DNA from: Mnemiopsis leidyi
Taxonomy: Eukaryota; Ctenophora; Tentaculata; Lobata; Bolinopsidae
Direction: 5' to 3'
NCBI GenBank assembly: GCA_000226015.1
Contig: JH153885.1
Location: 2,943-37,407, forward strand
DNA length: 34,465 nucleotides
The position numbers and the translations under genes are program-made. The notes under the pieces were generated by a model. That model did not search any database. It saw only the letters and a program-made list of their open reading frames with translations, and had not been told where the DNA came from. Shown here in pieces: positions 22,542-32,500 of the stretch (its first letter is position 1; the number at the start of each line of letters is the position of its first letter).

Positions 22542-23036
22542 ATGTTTGAAGAAGACAAGAAAGAGGAGCTTGGTTACGAGTTAAGAAGCACACCCGGCAA
22601 GGGAGTCGGAGTTTACGCAACACGGAACTTTCCACGAAACAGTGTAGTTGTCATAGGTAACCCAGTAAAGACAGCGGAGAAAAACACCGCCTGGACAACC
22701 CAGGTCGGAGTAGACAGATTCATCCTCCGGGGAGGACTCTCCAGCAAGGTGAACCACTCCTGTAGTCCCAACGTGGGCTACAGAGACAACGCAAACGGGT
22801 GCATGGACTACGTCGCGTTCAGAGACATTCGGTCTGGGGAGGAGATCGTTACGGACTACGCGATGGGGAACCACGTGATCGAACACATGCCGGAGTGTTT
22901 GTGTAGGGCGAGTAGGTGCAGGAAAACCATTACTGGATGGAAGGACTTGCCAGATGAGGTGAAGAGAGAATATGCCGGCTTTCATGCCGAGTATCTAACT
23001 GTTATGGACGCTAATATGGATGAACGGTTAAACTAA
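22542..23036 (+). CDS. Small SET-domain protein (putative lysine methyltransferase)
   Basis: A single-exon gene of 164 codons nested in CCDC93 intron 6, opposite strand. It is almost entirely a SET domain: GKGVGVYATRNFPRN (19-33, SAM-binding GxG region), VNHSCSPNVGY (70-80, the NHSCxPN motif), GEEIVTDY (99-106, the catalytic-Tyr region) and a post-SET-like CLCRASRC (119-126). It lacks the pre-SET and chromatin-reader domains of histone methyltransferases, so its substrate is open. Such short free-standing SET proteins also occur in bacteria, protists and large DNA viruses. Third positions are much more GC-rich than the surrounding intron, consistent with real coding. AATCTAG|ATTAGAAGACACG before the ATG is acceptor-like. 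Confidence 0.85.
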   Translation: MFEEDKKEELGYELRSTPGKGVGVYATRNFPRNSVVVIGNPVKTAEKNTAWTTQVGVDRFILRGGLSSKVNHSCSPNVGYRDNANGCMDYVAFRDIRSGEEIVTDYAMGNHVIEHMPECLCRASRCRKTITGWKDLPDEVKREYAGFHAEYLTVMDANMDERLN

Positions 23037-23345
23037 AATTATCGTTTAGTCTAAAACCTGTATTTACTATAGAAGATTTTGAAGTTCAACAGATTAACTA
23101 CACGGTGGATACGAGGGAATATCGTTAGATTTGCAGAAGCTGGCTTTATTTCGACAATATTTTGTTTCAGTATTCTCAAACAAGTCAGCTACTAATCAGA
23201 AATAATCAAAGTCGTATCTTACTGTAAAGCACTTAAGTGATGAATTCCAATACCAATAGATCAAAGTATAAACACTTTCAACCTAGAATATAAACCCTTT
23301 TAGCTATAATAATCACTTTTACCTATAATATGAACAATTTTGTTC

Positions 23346-23563
23346 AGTTCAGACCGCACAATAATTCAATAATTACTTGGTTAATTGCGCATGTGGGGTT
23401 AAACAGCCGAAACATTGATCTGCTAGAGAGATTTAAACCGTGCATGGTGAACATCATAACATAGACCGCGCCTAGTGGGAGGTAATTTTTCGGATTAGGA
23501 AGCATCACGTTGAGGAAATCTGTATTCTTGTGGGCGAAGTAGAAGCCTAACTGGCGGACTAAA
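23346..23563. repeat. Dispersed repeat, copy 2 (about 218 bp)
   Basis: Counterpart of 20121-20348 in the same orientation. The two copies bracket the SET gene at about 2.2 kb and 0.3 kb. An extra shared block (ACTACAAAT(C/T)AAATACATTTATT) follows at 21338 and 23680, so the repeat unit may be longer and interrupted. Confidence 0.7.
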
Positions 23564-24845
23564 TGACTGCTACATAAGTGCCTGAATACTTGGCTGCAGA
23601 TTTAAAAGCTTTTGGTAAATAATGATTAAGGAAATTAGCAAAATTACTCTAAAAAGAAAATTAAAAACTATTCAACACTACAAATTAAATACATTTATTG
23701 AGAATACTCTGTATCACTTGATGACATGTACAAGTCTTTTTAAGATGGGTTTGTGCATTGCAAGAGGAGCTTACTAACGTTACCCACCTCCTTGTACTGT
23801 ATATTGTGATCAGCATGAGTTAACTCAAAGTTGTGTGTATCACTCGCTTCATTCAGAAATGTTAAGCTAAATTTTGATGAACAGTGATACCAAAGACTCT
23901 AAAGATATTCATAAAATTTTGAAAGTCCGGTTTTCACCTCTTATGAATCATACAAGTGATTGAGAACTATAAAGCTGGATTTTTGCGAAACGCAGAAACT
24001 AAGTTGGGCTTGAAATTTCCGGATCACTGCAATGTCTGGCTATATAAATAAAAGCATAAGTAAAGTCGAACGGAGTTCCACAGTAAAATATTTGGGAAGC
24101 ATATAACGTACAGGTTAAAAAGGTGTACACTGTACACGCCGATCAGAAAGATATATACACCCACAGACGTAAACCCCGTTGATATCTCTAGTTTAAATAG
24201 GTTACCAACCATTTATTTTGACAAACTATCCGCAGATCGGTTATTATACCATTGAACCATTCATTTTAGGTCATTAGGTAACTGTTGAGGGAAATTTGTG
24301 AATTAGTTTTAAATGTAAACTATTGAGAATGTTCAAACGGTTAAAAGTAGAAGTCTTTCACTGCAGTGCTACCACTACGGCTTAGAATTGAACAACTAAA
24401 CGTTTAAAACCATCAGCTGGTCAAGCAAAGGATAAACATACTATCCAAACAAAGATCCTACAAAAGCATAGTTCAAGAATGATTGATTCTACATTCAAAA
24501 ATGAGACGAATTCAGATCGAGACCTACACAGTTAGATTATGCAAAATGCTTAAGCAAAGTGCATTGTATTTCCTGAGCCCCAAGATGTTCAAACACATAA
24601 TAGTGCTATTGTTTCTGTCAGTTAGTTGCCGAGTAATTGCCTATAATGTACGACAGGCCATCACATCATTAACAATCAACCACATTCTCTACATTTTGTT
24701 ATTATTGTTGTGTTATTACCTAAAATGTAGGAAAGGGCCATTGAAATCTTGACATTAGAAAGTCCTTCGCTACACTTATAGCCAAATATAACCAGCCAAA
24801 TACAGAACCAAGATCCTCACTTTACAGGTAACTAAAATGCCAAAC

Positions 24846-26710
24846 CTTTATGTTCAGTGTCGTCGATGTCATCAGTAGCTGTGTATTCAAGCAAGCTCGC
24901 TAGACTCCCGTACTCCAACAACGTTGACTGGGTCTGCAGTTAAGAAGTGCTTTAAGAAATGATATTGATAGCGTTCCGATTTCATGAAACCATATACAAA
25001 TCTGTATGTGGTTTGCACAAAGTACAAAGTAGTCTATAAATTGACTAATTTGTATTTTGTGCAATCCACATTCTCGAAATTGAAAAATTGTAATTGGGTT
25101 CATGAAGTTCTGTCTCCACATTCTCGAAATTGAAAAATTTTTATTAGGTTCATTAACTTCTGTATCAAACAGTCCTGTGGCTATAACAGAGATAATCACA
25201 GAAGATGTTCAATTGAAGTATTAACAGAGTTTACAGAAGAGAACATCGCTAGTAATTATCCATTCCGGTGGTCTTGCTGATGAACGGTTCCGGTACTACC
25301 TGTTGTTTGATGTCCAACTTCTTGACATTGTTAGGTTTCTTGTAAATCCTGTTTGGTCTATGAGCATCAACGAAACGCTCCAGCGCTATCACAGCCTCTT
25401 CGACACGATGCTGTTTCTCTATCTCTGAAGGAAGAGTGTACTCCTTGGTAAACTGCATCTCACTAAAAGATCTGAGAGGGGAGGGGGTTAAAATTAACAG
25501 ACTTGTAAAAATTGAGTCCAGCAAATTGGAAAGAACTAAATGTAGGAAAGCCCCCCCCCCCACTCCCAGGATAGCAAAACGGTTCGTGACTGTCCGATGC
25601 AACTATTACGAACCTTATGTACTGAGCCATCTCTTCTCTCCTCTCCATAGCCTTCTTGACGAGCCACTGAACGACAGGGAAGATCTTGACACAGTCCAAA
25701 CCCTGGATCTGATGAGGCTGTAGCTCGTGTGGGCACTTCATTCGGGGCAGTACTGAAAAATTGATTAAGGATTTTAAAGCTGTAATAACAATATAGCTTC
25801 TTGCCAAACTCGCACTTGTTTTGTAAGCAAATCAGCTTTTCAAATCGTCAAATCTACCCTGTTTTGTCTCCAATCTGACCAACCCAAAATAATTAAACGC
25901 GACACTGATACTTGATAGGCTCATCTCTAGAGAGACCTGATTGCGATCTAATCACTTATCAGTAACAAAAGAGAGACAAACCGGCTACAATCTTCTCAGT
26001 GAGCGCTATCTTCTGTCCAATAGTTGAGTTTTCTTGGTAGAGAAGATCGACATCCAGATCGACATTACACGTGCTAATACACCAAACCAGGCCTCCAACA
26101 ACCTGTACATTGTGTGGTAATCGTATTTAATTTCAGGGTATTGAAATACACAGTTTTTCTCAATATTTTCTTTTTTTAATATTAACACCGCAATCAATCA
26201 TATAATATAATTCTTCCCCAGTCTCAATACATAAAAATTGACTGACCAGAGTACCGGTGCGGGACTCTCGTGCTGTCGGCTTATGATCGCCCCTACATAC
26301 TCTGATCAGCAAATTCCATGTAAATTTACCAAGCCAAAAAGCACAACTAACTCAACCAACAACCAACTAACTCCAACCAACAATTATTGATAACTGATGT
26401 ATTAAGACACTACCTTGTCAAAAGGGGGTAAAGTTGATATTCTAGCTCGGAAGTACCCTGCTGCAAGCAGTAAGTCTATGATTTGACCAAACTTCTCCTT
26501 CGACTCCTCATCTTCACGTAGATCTACCTGGATTAGAACGATGTATCAACAGATTCCTAACGTTTATTGATCAACATTAAGTTTGGTATGCCGGGAATTT
26601 GTCGCTCTGGAATGTCGATCTTTATTAGTTACCTTGATGGTTTTTCCACTTTGGTCCTTTATTGAAGCCTTAACATCTATCTCCCTCTTCACTCCAGCGA
26701 AGAGCGACAT
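24846..26710 (-). CDS. CCDC93: CCDC93, exons 1-6 (N-terminal NN-CH domain)
   Basis: The 5' half of a 13-exon gene. Exons: 26710-26633, 26527-26414, 26102-25982, 25752-25614, 25471-25300, 24933-24846. The encoded protein follows CCDC93 closely: [59 protein letters not shown], then [39 protein letters not shown] and STLLEYG. This region is the calponin-homology-like N-terminal domain of CCDC93, a subunit of the COMMD/CCDC22/CCDC93 complex that works with Retriever and WASH in endosomal cargo recycling. All junctions are GT-AG and phases close. Exon 6 was found by its LLEYG signature; it starts in phase 0 and ends in phase 1, as exons 5 and 7 require. ATG 26710 follows a TTTCATCTAG acceptor-like site by 14 nt. 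Confidence 0.93.
25065..25164. repeat. 50-bp tandem duplication
   Basis: TCCACATTCTCGAAATTGAA starts copies at 25065 and 25115; the two 50-bp units differ at a handful of sites. Located in CCDC93 intron 5. Confidence 0.8.
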
Positions 26711-27392
26711 GTTCCTTTAAGCTAGATGAAATAACGTTAAGCGACTTCTGATAGTGATATTCATTCCAGCGAATCAAATTTAATTCATTGATTTAAATAT
26801 AAATTGTTTCAAATTAGTGTCGGTTTTGTTAAATCGCAATCTACATTTAATACAAGCTTGTGCGTACTCTCTTTTGTATGAATAATGGAGTAAAATTCGT
26901 ACCCTAAAACAACTCTAGAAATTAATCACCAAACGAATAACACAAGTTATAATAACTTAAATCTGGATTAACATTCTAAAATTTTCACTCAAAAAAATCA
27001 ATAATTCAAAGTAAAATATATCTCCAATGCGTAAATTCACATCAGTTGCACAAACAAGGAATGAAAGATGGTATGGGGGTTCCGCGTAGTCCAATCTTTA
27101 GTGCAACTTTTACATAATGATGTGAAGAAAATAAAGTAACAAAATATCAATATTGATACGTGGACAGTAAAATCGATTCAGAAAAACTAGACTCTACAAG
27201 TAAATGTTTTACTGTTAAAATTAACCAATTGGCAATCACTTATCAATTAGCGATTTGCTACATACTAAATAAAAAACTTCAAGTCAAACTTCGTTCGGTT
27301 ATTTAAATAAACCGATATATCAATTTCAACTTCACCGTTTACACAGAATGTCAGAATTGTGTGTTTCTCTGATCAGTGGCACGAGAGAAAGT
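26711..27392. other. Intergenic stretch between ECHDC3-like and CCDC93 genes
   Basis: About 680 bp separate the ECHDC3-like stop from the CCDC93 ATG, both genes on the minus strand, so it should hold the ECHDC3 3'-UTR and the CCDC93 promoter. AT-rich; no exon or RNA gene seen. Confidence 0.5.
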
Positions 27393-28418
27393 TCACTTAT
27401 CTTGCTGCCAGGACGGATGTCTTTTCTCTAGAAAAGCATTGAGACCCTCCTTGCCATCTTCTAGTTCCAGGTTCCTGACCATCACCTCAGAGCTTTGTTC
27501 GGCCGCGTCTACTAGAGGTTTTCTCATCTGACTGTCAAGGAGAAGAAGCTTAGTTTTTGGATGTTGAGGGAGGTAATATGAATCGAAGAATATTTTAAAT
27601 TTAATTAATTAGAGTTTCGAGTTTCCTACTCAATCAAGAAGATCTTCTTGCTAGAAAATTACAGCAAATGGCAAAGTTTTATGCTTGAAGTTCCGCGAAA
27701 AACAAACCTGTTAAAGTTACTGATACCAAGTTTCACAACAGGGCTACTCTTGGATGCAATAAGACTGGCTATTCTCTCAGTTTCTGACTGGAGTTCCTCA
27801 CTGGACTCGAACACTCTAGATACAAGACCTCCCCTTAACGCCGCCTCCGACGATATTGGTTCACCTGGACATTATACGATTGAGAAAAACACAGATGACA
27901 CTTAATTCTGCAATCTCTCGCAAAGGAGCGGTAAAATTAATTTCGAGTATTTAACTTATATTGTGCGGGGAAGATGTTCATGTGCGGAGTTTGCCGTTAC
28001 CTGTAAGCAGCATGTCCATAGCAAGTTTCCTGTTGACGGCTCTCCCCAGTTGGACGCCAGGAGTAGAACAGAACAGTCCTATGTTAACTCCAGGGGTTGC
28101 AAACTTAGATCTAAGGGTTAGGGTAAACGGTAAAAACCTTCTTGAAGACTTTCCTAATTTATCAAATGTTACATAGATTAATATGCCTTTTTTGACAGTA
28201 CTTACAGTTGTGCACAAGTTCTGGTTATCACGGATCGCTTTAGATGACTACAATCGACACAGGTGAACCGTAAAGCTAGATACCAGATTAAGCGATCTGA
28301 GCCACACATACCTTTCTGAACAGATGGCCAAGTGGCAAGCAGCGACAAGTTGGCAGCCAGCAGCAGTAGCGAACCCGTCCACGCTGGCTAGTATTGGCGC
28401 ACTTGACTTAGCCACCAA
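27393..28418 (-). CDS. ECHDC3: ECHDC3-like mitochondrial crotonase, exons 4-7
   Basis: Exons 28418-28312, 28110-28001, 27864-27708 and 27531-27393 (TGA). They read [20 protein letters not shown] (second oxyanion-hole segment), [45 protein letters not shown] and [14 protein letters not shown], in order along human ECHDC3 as I know it. ECHDC3 is a mitochondrial enoyl-CoA-hydratase-domain protein with poorly defined chemistry. The place usually occupied by a catalytic Glu in hydratases (F-x-x-P-E) is Gly here, so classical hydratase activity is doubtful. Phases 0, 2, 1 and 2 close. Exon 3 to 4 crosses a 4-kb intron (32500-28419). Confidence 0.93.
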
Positions 28419-28835
28419 CTGTTGGTGAAGTGCAGGTAAGTTTGTAATTGCGGACCTGGTTATTCTTAACAAAAATTGCGATTGCTATTTTTTGGTAATG
28501 AATAGAAGTTTTGCAGTTACGACATAAAATTGAAATAATGATTAGATTAAGGTTTGTTAGAAAACCTTTTATTAAAAAACTTTAAGATAACTTCAATGCT
28601 ATCTTTAAGCAGCAAAAAGGATTCCACTAAGTGATTGATAAAATTCAATCATTGCGATCGAATTTCTTATCTATTTTTAATTATTTGCACATGATTGTTA
28701 GGGTGGTCACCCGGACCAATTAACGTATACCGTTCCTTATTTTGGTGAAGCTATTACCTCTCGCGGCAAAGGATTAATAATTCTGAGGCAGAAGAAAAGC
28801 TTTGTGAGTACCATTAGAAGGTAGATGAGAGTCCA

Positions 28836-28900
28836 GCTCAGGGCGGTTAGAGCAGTGGACTCAACACTCAGAGATAATGATCCCAGTCCACTCTATAACG
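28836..28900 (+). repeat. tRNA-derived SINE head (second candidate)
   Basis: CCAGCTCAGGGCGGTTAGAG forms a tRNA-like D-arm/A-box, followed by an anticodon-arm-like segment and AATGATCCCAGTCC as a degenerate B-box. The ends do not pair as an acceptor stem. Different sequence from the copy at 20737-20821. Confidence 0.4.
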
Positions 28901-29379
28901 GTCCAAGAAACCACATACTGCTTAAAACTAGAATGTTATTGGTTAGAACATTTACCACGTGACATCGATTTACGGTAGTGAGCCTGCTCTCACGATAACA
29001 CTAAATCTCTAACTCTCTCTATTGCTAAAAACTTCTTAGTTTTGTTTTAAGTGAGCTCTCTAGCTTTAATTCAACAAGTAAAGTATTAGAAACATTTACA
29101 TAAGGTGTCGAAAATTCCTTTGGCAGTATCGTCAGTTAAGAAACTGACCAAAAAGGACAGCTAAATTTTTTTTAAATTATACATTCCGTCTTTTCCTACG
29201 TAATACTTTGAAGTTGTGTTGTTGGATAACTGACACGTCAGTTCGCGCTTACTCTAAAGTCAAGACCGTGCGAGGAATGTCCGGAATGTGTTTCTCCTTA
29301 AAGAGTTACATAGCTATAAGTCAAATATTACATAAAGTTCAACACATTTCCCAATAGGGAAGAAAGGTTAGGAAGAAAG

Positions 29380-31073
29380 ATGTTGATACTTTTCTTCTTT
29401 TGTTTGACGTCAGGGTCTCTTGCAGGTGAGACAGTTAAATCAACAATAACAACATATTTCCAATGAAAATTATTATTAACTATGTATGAGATATATTGCC
29501 TCAGAAATTTGTATGCTTCCTCTTGATCTGATGCTGTATTAACGGGACTCTCAATGTTTGAGCGAGAATCTGTTGTTACATTCACTCGTTCGAGAATTAT
29601 TTTTTGCACAGCGAGAGCCAAGTTAATTTTTTCAACTCACGCTCATTTTCCCTGTATTTTGGTCATTTTTGTTCTTTATGAATAACGTGCTCTTTGAGTT
29701 ATCTTATAGGTGGAAAAGTTTGCGGTGGTAACGGGTTGTATACCACACTTCATGTTATACTAGGGGGTGGCGACTTTTCGGGCTAAAATTGGACGAGAAA
29801 TCGATTGAGAATAGTCTCGAGGTTCAAAAATTTTCGGTTAAGTGTCTTTTCTGGGGTGGTTGCCACCACCCTAATGAACAATTACGTTGCGGAGAGTATC
29901 TTCAAATCAGTACGCTAGAAATCGTATTTTACCTCAAGAGCTGCATCTCAAGTTGCTCAAACAATCAAAAATGACCAAAAAATATAGAAAAGGGCGTTAG
30001 TCGAAAATTATGAACTTTCAATCCATATATTTGGATATACTTCCAAAATTCTCGCTGTAAGGCCAAGTAGACTGTAGAGGGAATAAAACTTTAGGCACCA
30101 TTGATCTGATAAGAAATCATTACAGCGACAAGAGAACGAGTTACTGATGAGATAGCACCAGTAAATGCAGAGTTATCTGCTGCTGACGAAGATTCTGGAC
30201 GTGCTATTGACTTGGACCTAAGCACCGCGGCCGATTTAATAGAAGCTGGGCCAGATGAAGCTATATGGTTAAAACTAACCATGGATAGAGTGCACTGTGT
30301 TCGACAAGTGATATGGTACTACGAAGATGGTACTCCTGTCCGCACGTGGACCTGCACTGAGGACGACTGTAGTAACTGTGAGGGTCTACACTGTAGCCTC
30401 TTTACCTTGACAGTGAGCACTGTCACTGAGGAAGCTACATCCGATATGGCCCCTTCTTCAGACTGTGAATATGGAGACACCGTCAAGTTAGAGAATATTG
30501 ATAATACTCAAACCGCTGTCAGGGAAATAGCGATTGTGGGAAAGCCAGGTAAACTTAATATTTGAACTGAATAACTTGGACTTTATCGATGTACTAAATT
30601 GTACACATTAGATCAAGTAACAAGCACGGTTTCCACGTACAGACACCGTACTTGCAAATATAAATAGTGCAAAGTAGTTTCATAATTGTAATATTATTTG
30701 TAATGCACTCTGTCAAATGTACGTGTACTGCTGTAACGTTCAGAGTGTAGTTGAACAGTATACACGAACATATCATTGTGAAACACTGGTTTTGTTACCA
30801 TCATTAATCGTCACAACGTTACCCCATGTCAAGTGATATGCTACTAAATTTAAACAATAAGATCAGAATACCCCAGATTGTTACGCAGTGGATCCTGATT
30901 TGAATATCCTAGTGGACGATTCTCAACTTCCAGCTCAACATGGAGCCGCTGTCACGTACAGCTGTCCTCAGAAGAGTGACATACTAGACGGAAATGTTAA
31001 AGTATTTTGTATGGATAAGAAAATCGTGCTGCCTGCTGATCAGGTTTTACCCTGCAGGAAAACAAGTACGTGA
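29380..31073 (+). CDS. Secreted protein with galactose-binding-like and sushi (CCP) domains
   Basis: Three exons: 29380-29425, 30126-30548, 30877-31073; phases 1 and 1 close to 221 aa. Exon 1 is a signal peptide (MLILFFFCLTSGSLA). Exon 2 encodes about 140 residues (ELSAADEDSGRAIDLDLSTA, DEAIWLKLTMDRVHCVRQV, then several Cys) that read like an F5/8-type or fucolectin-type galactose-binding domain, inferred from the A/DxD...W pattern. Exon 3 is one sushi domain with four Cys (DCYAVDP, TYSC, KVFC, LPC). Starting it at 30877 (acceptor ACCCCAG) rather than 30889 supplies the first Cys. The stop TGA 31071-31073 may be genuine, or a donor at 31066 (A|GTACGT) may lead to unseen further exons. It lies antisense inside the ECHDC3-like intron 3. 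Confidence 0.75.
29608..30058. repeat. Foldback/MITE-like element in sushi-gene intron 1
   Basis: The arm 29608-29675 (ACAGCGAGAG...GGTCATTTTTG) is an imperfect inverted repeat of 29968-30058 (CAAAAATGACC...TCTCGCTGT). The interior holds a small hairpin GGTGGTTGCCACCACC near 29858. No open frame of note. The element accounts for most of the 700-bp intron 29426-30125. Confidence 0.55.
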
Positions 31074-31530
31074 TACTCCTGACAATAATTAGAATTAGAA
31101 AAACGCAGGGCTCAGGGCTCACTGGCGAACAGGGTCTCCACACAGCTAGATAGTTGCAGTCTAACTCGACATGCACCCTTTTAAGCGTAAAGCGCATGTG
31201 TTACCTTAACCTAGATATATTCCACTTTTTTCGTTTAAATGTAACGTTATTGTGGTACATAGAGATTAAGATTATAATCTTTAATGATAAGAATTGAAAG
31301 CGTAAGTGACACTGATTTTAGATACTTTTGGCGCGAAAAAAGTCTGAAAAGGGTAAATGAGCTGATTTTACGATATTGTTAAATAGGTTAAAGTTTCATA
31401 GCACACCCTACTCATTGCTTGACGGTAGTCAGCGATGTAGGTCGTGTATAAAGCTCGTCTCACATAACCCGGCCACAGCAAGCAATTGCAGTTGTACCCA
31501 AGCCTGTCGTGTGACACAACTATAGCCAAC

Positions 31531-31620
31531 TTGGTTACCTGATCTGGCCTGGTCACTGAATCCAGCCTGGTCACTGAATCCAGCCTGGTTACCAGATATG
31601 GCCTGGTTACCAGATCTCGA
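31531..31620. repeat. 18-bp tandem repeat, five copies
   Basis: Units of the type CTGGTCACTGAATCCAGC and CTGGTTACCAGATATGGC run head to tail from 31531 to 31620. It opens a minus-strand frame (VTRLDS repeats) that has no other coding support. Confidence 0.8.
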
Positions 31621-31852
31621 CTGAAATGTGAGATGGATAAAGGTGTGTCATATGGCAAGCATGGTGGTATATAATGGATCATTGAAAGTATAACTTCATC
31701 TGTACCTTCAAACTTCATCTTTTAACTTTGCTCCAAACGTTCTGATACTAATATCTAGTATACACAATAACACTTTCTAACTTACAAGTAGAACCTGTCA
31801 CTCGTACCTCAGAATCTCGCAGACCAAACTTACTACATTCCTGCCCGCTAAG

Positions 31853-32341
31853 ATGAACACTTCCAACCCCGAACTAAACCTCTCCTCGCCAGACAGGAAG
31901 AGCATCTTCTCCTTCTACATCCAGGAACCCTCCAACATCAACCCTTTCAACCCAGCACACGTGTCAACCCTCCGTAAATCTCACCACGTTTCCATGCCAA
32001 CTCTCCCGTCCAGACCTAAACAGGAGAAACTAAGAAACAGACTGTCCTTGGATAACCTTCACAAACCAACAGCCAAACCCTGGAAACAGCCTCCAATCAC
32101 CCCCTTTAGGATCAAAGTTCAGAGCAGACTAAGCGACGTCGAGAAATCTGAATCTAAGGAAGTTTTTACTCGACCAAAGAGAGGGCGGAGATCTCTGAGT
32201 GGAGCGAGTGAGGGACAGGACAAGAAAAGGAGAGACGTGAAGAAGGGAGGAGTCTCTTGGTGGAAGAGGAAGTTCTTGTGTGGATCTGTGAGCAAGATCA
32301 AGGATGCCAATAGGAAACAACGTGCATACTATTTCATTTGA
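31853..32341 (+). CDS. Basic 162-aa protein of unknown function, probably nuclear
   Basis: A single exon with strongly coding, C-rich third positions, nested antisense in ECHDC3-like intron 3. The ATG follows directly on CCTGCCCGCTAAG, a good acceptor. The N-terminal half is Ser/Pro-rich and likely disordered; the C-terminal half is very basic (RPKRGRR at 108-114, then DKKRRDVKKGG), which would serve as a nuclear localisation signal. The end is SWWKRKFLCG...AYYFI. SNINPFNPAHV near residues 28-38 resembles the NINPFTP motif of Wee1 N-termini, and RNRLSL offers a cyclin-type RxL site; no kinase domain follows. I do not recognise the family. Confidence 0.7.
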   Translation: MNTSNPELNLSSPDRKSIFSFYIQEPSNINPFNPAHVSTLRKSHHVSMPTLPSRPKQEKLRNRLSLDNLHKPTAKPWKQPPITPFRIKVQSRLSDVEKSESKEVFTRPKRGRRSLSGASEGQDKKRRDVKKGGVSWWKRKFLCGSVSKIKDANRKQRAYYFI

Positions 32342-32500
32342 TTTGTTTGGGAATATATTGGGTAATTTTGTTTAACTTTTTGATTGTAAATGTTTTGTAT
32401 GTTAGATGTTGTTGAATTTATGATTTACTTGATGATTTTATGTTAATTAAAGACAACTTATCCTGTGTAGAAGACTAAAAGGAAAATGTAAAAAACTCAC

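Larger units (their letters stand above)
12867..24845 (-). other. CCDC93 intron 6 (about 12 kb) containing three genes
   Basis: Donor AAAG|GTTTGG at 24845 and acceptor ATTGCAG at 12867. The other eleven introns of the gene are 105-574 bp, so this one is 20- to 100-fold longer. It holds the GLYAT-like gene (+), the LDLa/7TM receptor (-, same strand as the host) and the SET gene (+), plus dispersed repeats. The stretches 12867-13826, 18336-20120, 20349-20736 and 23564-24845 show no convincing gene. Confidence 0.9.
28419..32500 (-). other. ECHDC3-like intron 3 (about 4.1 kb) with two nested genes
   Basis: Donor TTATGTTG|GTGAGT and acceptor CACCAACAG. It contains the sushi-protein gene (29380-31073, +) and the 162-aa basic-protein gene (31853-32341, +), a SINE head and a foldback element. 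Segments 28900-29379 and 31074-31520 show nothing else I can name. Confidence 0.85.

Noticed and set aside
24483..24752. 89-codon plus-strand frame with two hydrophobic stretches
   Set aside because: AT-rich Leu/Ile/Tyr runs are expected by chance here; no splice context, start context or domain.
24900..25199. 99-codon minus-strand frame overlapping exon 6 of CCDC93
   Set aside because: Wrong frame for CCDC93 and spans the 50-bp tandem duplication; it is a shadow.
28248..28472. Possible exon extension upstream of ECHDC3-like exon 4 (reading ITNLPALHQQ)
   Set aside because: The phase-0 join of exon 3 (DLML) to LVAKSSAP after CACCAACAG gives the family spacing, so the upstream part is intron.
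30889..31065. Sushi exon beginning at acceptor TACGCAG (30889)
   Set aside because: Starting at 30877 keeps the frame and supplies the first conserved Cys of the sushi domain.
31368..31718. 116-codon minus-strand frame with VTRLDS repeats
   Set aside because: Created by the 18-bp tandem repeat; no domain, acceptor or donor support.
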